Of a DNA stretch of 7,453 bases, positions 6,590 to 7,453 are shown one piece after another (position 1 is the stretch's first letter; every line of letters begins with the position of its first letter). Both the position numbers and the translations under genes were made by a program. The notes beneath the pieces were generated by a model. It saw nothing but the letters and a program-made list of their open reading frames with translations, made no database searches and was not told where the DNA came from. The DNA is taken from contig JAQVZT010000124.1 in the NCBI GenBank assembly GCA_028708055.1, positions 1 through 7,453 on the forward strand. The letters run 5' to 3'. This DNA is from Methanothrix sp. GTDB taxonomy: Archaea > Halobacteriota > Methanosarcinia > Methanotrichales > Methanotrichaceae.

Positions 6590-6857
6590 GAAATCACTCT
6601 CCTTGCTTCGGCAAACGCCGAGGGCCATCGCAGTTGATCAACCGCGACCATAGACCGCTTTCCCCACCTGAAATAATCGATCTTATCGACCTGATTAATG
6701 CATGATACGTATTACGACATATGACGAATATAAGCTTTGTGGCTGTCGCAAAAAAAAGACAGATTCTGTTACCATCATCGAAAGGAAAACCCTGTATCTG
6801 ACCCAAAAGAAATAATAACCCAAAGCGCAACCAAGATCTCTTCAACCGGAGAATTGA
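6590..6857. promoter_or_regulatory. Divergent intergenic region between the TPR gene and the HAD hydrolase gene
   Basis: These 268 bp hold no convincing gene. The only open frame here runs antisense into the HAD gene. The region is more AT-rich than the flanking genes and should carry both promoters. A TATA-like element reading AATATAA on the plus strand (6727-6733), TTATATT on the minus strand, could serve either direction. A second one (AAATAATAA, 6811-6819, preceded by CCAAAAG) sits well for the HAD gene, predicting a short leader before the GGAG at 6848-6851. For the minus strand the leader from the first element would be about 115 nt. Four 6-bp palindromes (ATCGAT, ATGCAT, TACGTA, CATATG) lie between 6676 and 6723. 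No transcription start can be proved from sequence. Confidence 0.5.
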
Positions 6858-7453
6858 ATGATTAGCGTCATATCCCTGGACATGGATGGAACCCTGGTTA
6901 CAACCAGATTCGTGGATAAAGTTTGGATGGAAGGCATACCCATGCTCTATTCCGAAAAGACCGGCATGGACTATCTTGCTGCCAAAAGTCACGTCATCGG
7001 CGAGTACATGAAGATTGGCAGCGACCATATGGAGTGGTATGACCTGCTCTACTGGATAGATAAGTTCGGGCTGAAGGTGGGCAAAGATGAACTCCTGCAA
7101 ATATACGAAGACGAGATCGAGTTCTTCCCCGAGGTTCTGGAGGTGCTGGATCAGCTATCCGAGAGCTATGATCTGGTAGTGACCTCGAACGCGGCTCGCG
7201 AGTTTCTCGACTTTGAGCTGGAAGGCATGTCGGACTACTTCAGGGAGATCTTTTCCGCTACCTCCGATTTCCGGGAGGTAAAGAAATCGCCTCTAATCTA
7301 CGGCACAGTCTGCGCTCATATGGGCGTAAAGCCTTTCGAGGTTCTGCATATCGGCGACCATTACAATTACGATTACGAGTCTCCTCTGCAGGCTGGCCTC
7401 GATGCCCTCTTCCTGGACCGCAAGGGGGAGCGCTCCGGCCCGGAGGTAGTGGG
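6858..7453 (+). CDS. HAD-superfamily hydrolase (phosphatase-like), cut by window edge
   Basis: The first 198 residues are present, open to the window end. Motif I is DMDGT (8-12) with Asp8 as nucleophile and Asp10 as acid/base. A helical cap region lies at about residues 18-90. Motif II is TSN (109-111) and motif III has Lys142/Lys143 in KKSP. Motif IV is 'HIGDHYNYD' with Asp167 and Asp172 as metal ligands. All core HAD catalytic residues are therefore present, so the enzyme should be active. The cap position and layout fit subfamily IA, phosphoglycolate-phosphatase-like; the substrate cannot be told. ATG 6858 is fixed by an in-frame TGA directly before it and a GGAG at 6848-6851, 6 nt upstream. 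The gene is divergent from the TPR gene. A full family member is usually about 210-240 residues, so only the C-terminal end is missing. Confidence 0.9.
   Translation, partial: MISVISLDMDGTLVTTRFVDKVWMEGIPMLYSEKTGMDYLAAKSHVIGEYMKIGSDHMEWYDLLYWIDKFGLKVGKDELLQIYEDEIEFFPEVLEVLDQLSESYDLVVTSNAAREFLDFELEGMSDYFREIFSATSDFREVKKSPLIYGTVCAHMGVKPFEVLHIGDHYNYDYESPLQAGLDALFLDRKGERSGPEVV

Noticed and set aside
6587..6628. Longer start for the TPR protein at ATG 6628
   Set aside because: The good GGAG site lies between the two ATGs, and the added 13 residues would displace the signal peptide from the N terminus.
6744..6760. A-run of eight flanked by GTC and GAC, as a terminator hairpin
   Set aside because: The stem is only three base pairs, and no gene on either strand ends next to it.
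6594..7100. Minus-strand 168-residue open frame across the intergenic region and the HAD gene
   Set aside because: It lies opposite the HAD catalytic motif I and a well-placed start. Its sequence resembles no family I know.

Overview
This window comes from an archaeon. The set Pus10, ribosomal protein eL21 (L21e), RNA polymerase subunit Rpo4 (RpoF) and a DUF655 protein on one strand is an archaeal gene order, and TrmY and the Shine-Dalgarno style also fit. A methanogen-type euryarchaeon, perhaps near Methanosarcinales/Methanotrichaceae, is my best guess. It rests on protein style (a secreted TPR protein, the TrmY and D12 sequences) and not on a diagnostic marker.

Layout: everything from about 6589 down to 1 reads on the minus strand. 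In transcription order it is a secreted TPR/lamin-tail protein, trmY (tRNA m1-pseudouridine-54 methyltransferase), a small TM2-like membrane protein, a D12/Dam-family DNA adenine methyltransferase, pus10 (tRNA pseudouridine 54/55 synthase), rpl21e, rpoF and the start of a DUF655 gene cut by the window edge. A 268-bp AT-richer intergenic region (6590-6857) separates this directon from a divergent plus-strand HAD-family hydrolase cut by the right edge.

How the genes work together: Pus10 makes the pseudouridine that TrmY methylates at tRNA position 54, so both steps of the archaeal m1-pseudouridine-54 pathway lie in one directon. They sit beside genes for a ribosomal protein and an RNA polymerase subunit. 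The three downstream genes (rpl21e, rpoF, DUF655) are packed head to tail in one reading frame, separated only by stop codons.

Most unusual signals: (1) the adenine methyltransferase frame is interrupted by a single in-frame TAG, after which clearly coding, family-like sequence continues for 34 codons to a TGA just before pus10. This is a nonsense mutation, a sequencing error, or TAG readthrough/pyrrolysine decoding. (2) The rpl21e TAG stop abuts the rpoF ATG in the same frame, which bears directly on any TAG-decoding idea. (3) Pus10 carries a C-terminal tail encoded over the first 104 nt of rpl21e in another frame. (4) The TPR protein has a lamin-tail domain between two TPR blocks that begin with the same motif. 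I saw no tRNA or rRNA gene, CRISPR array, insertion sequence or clear terminator.
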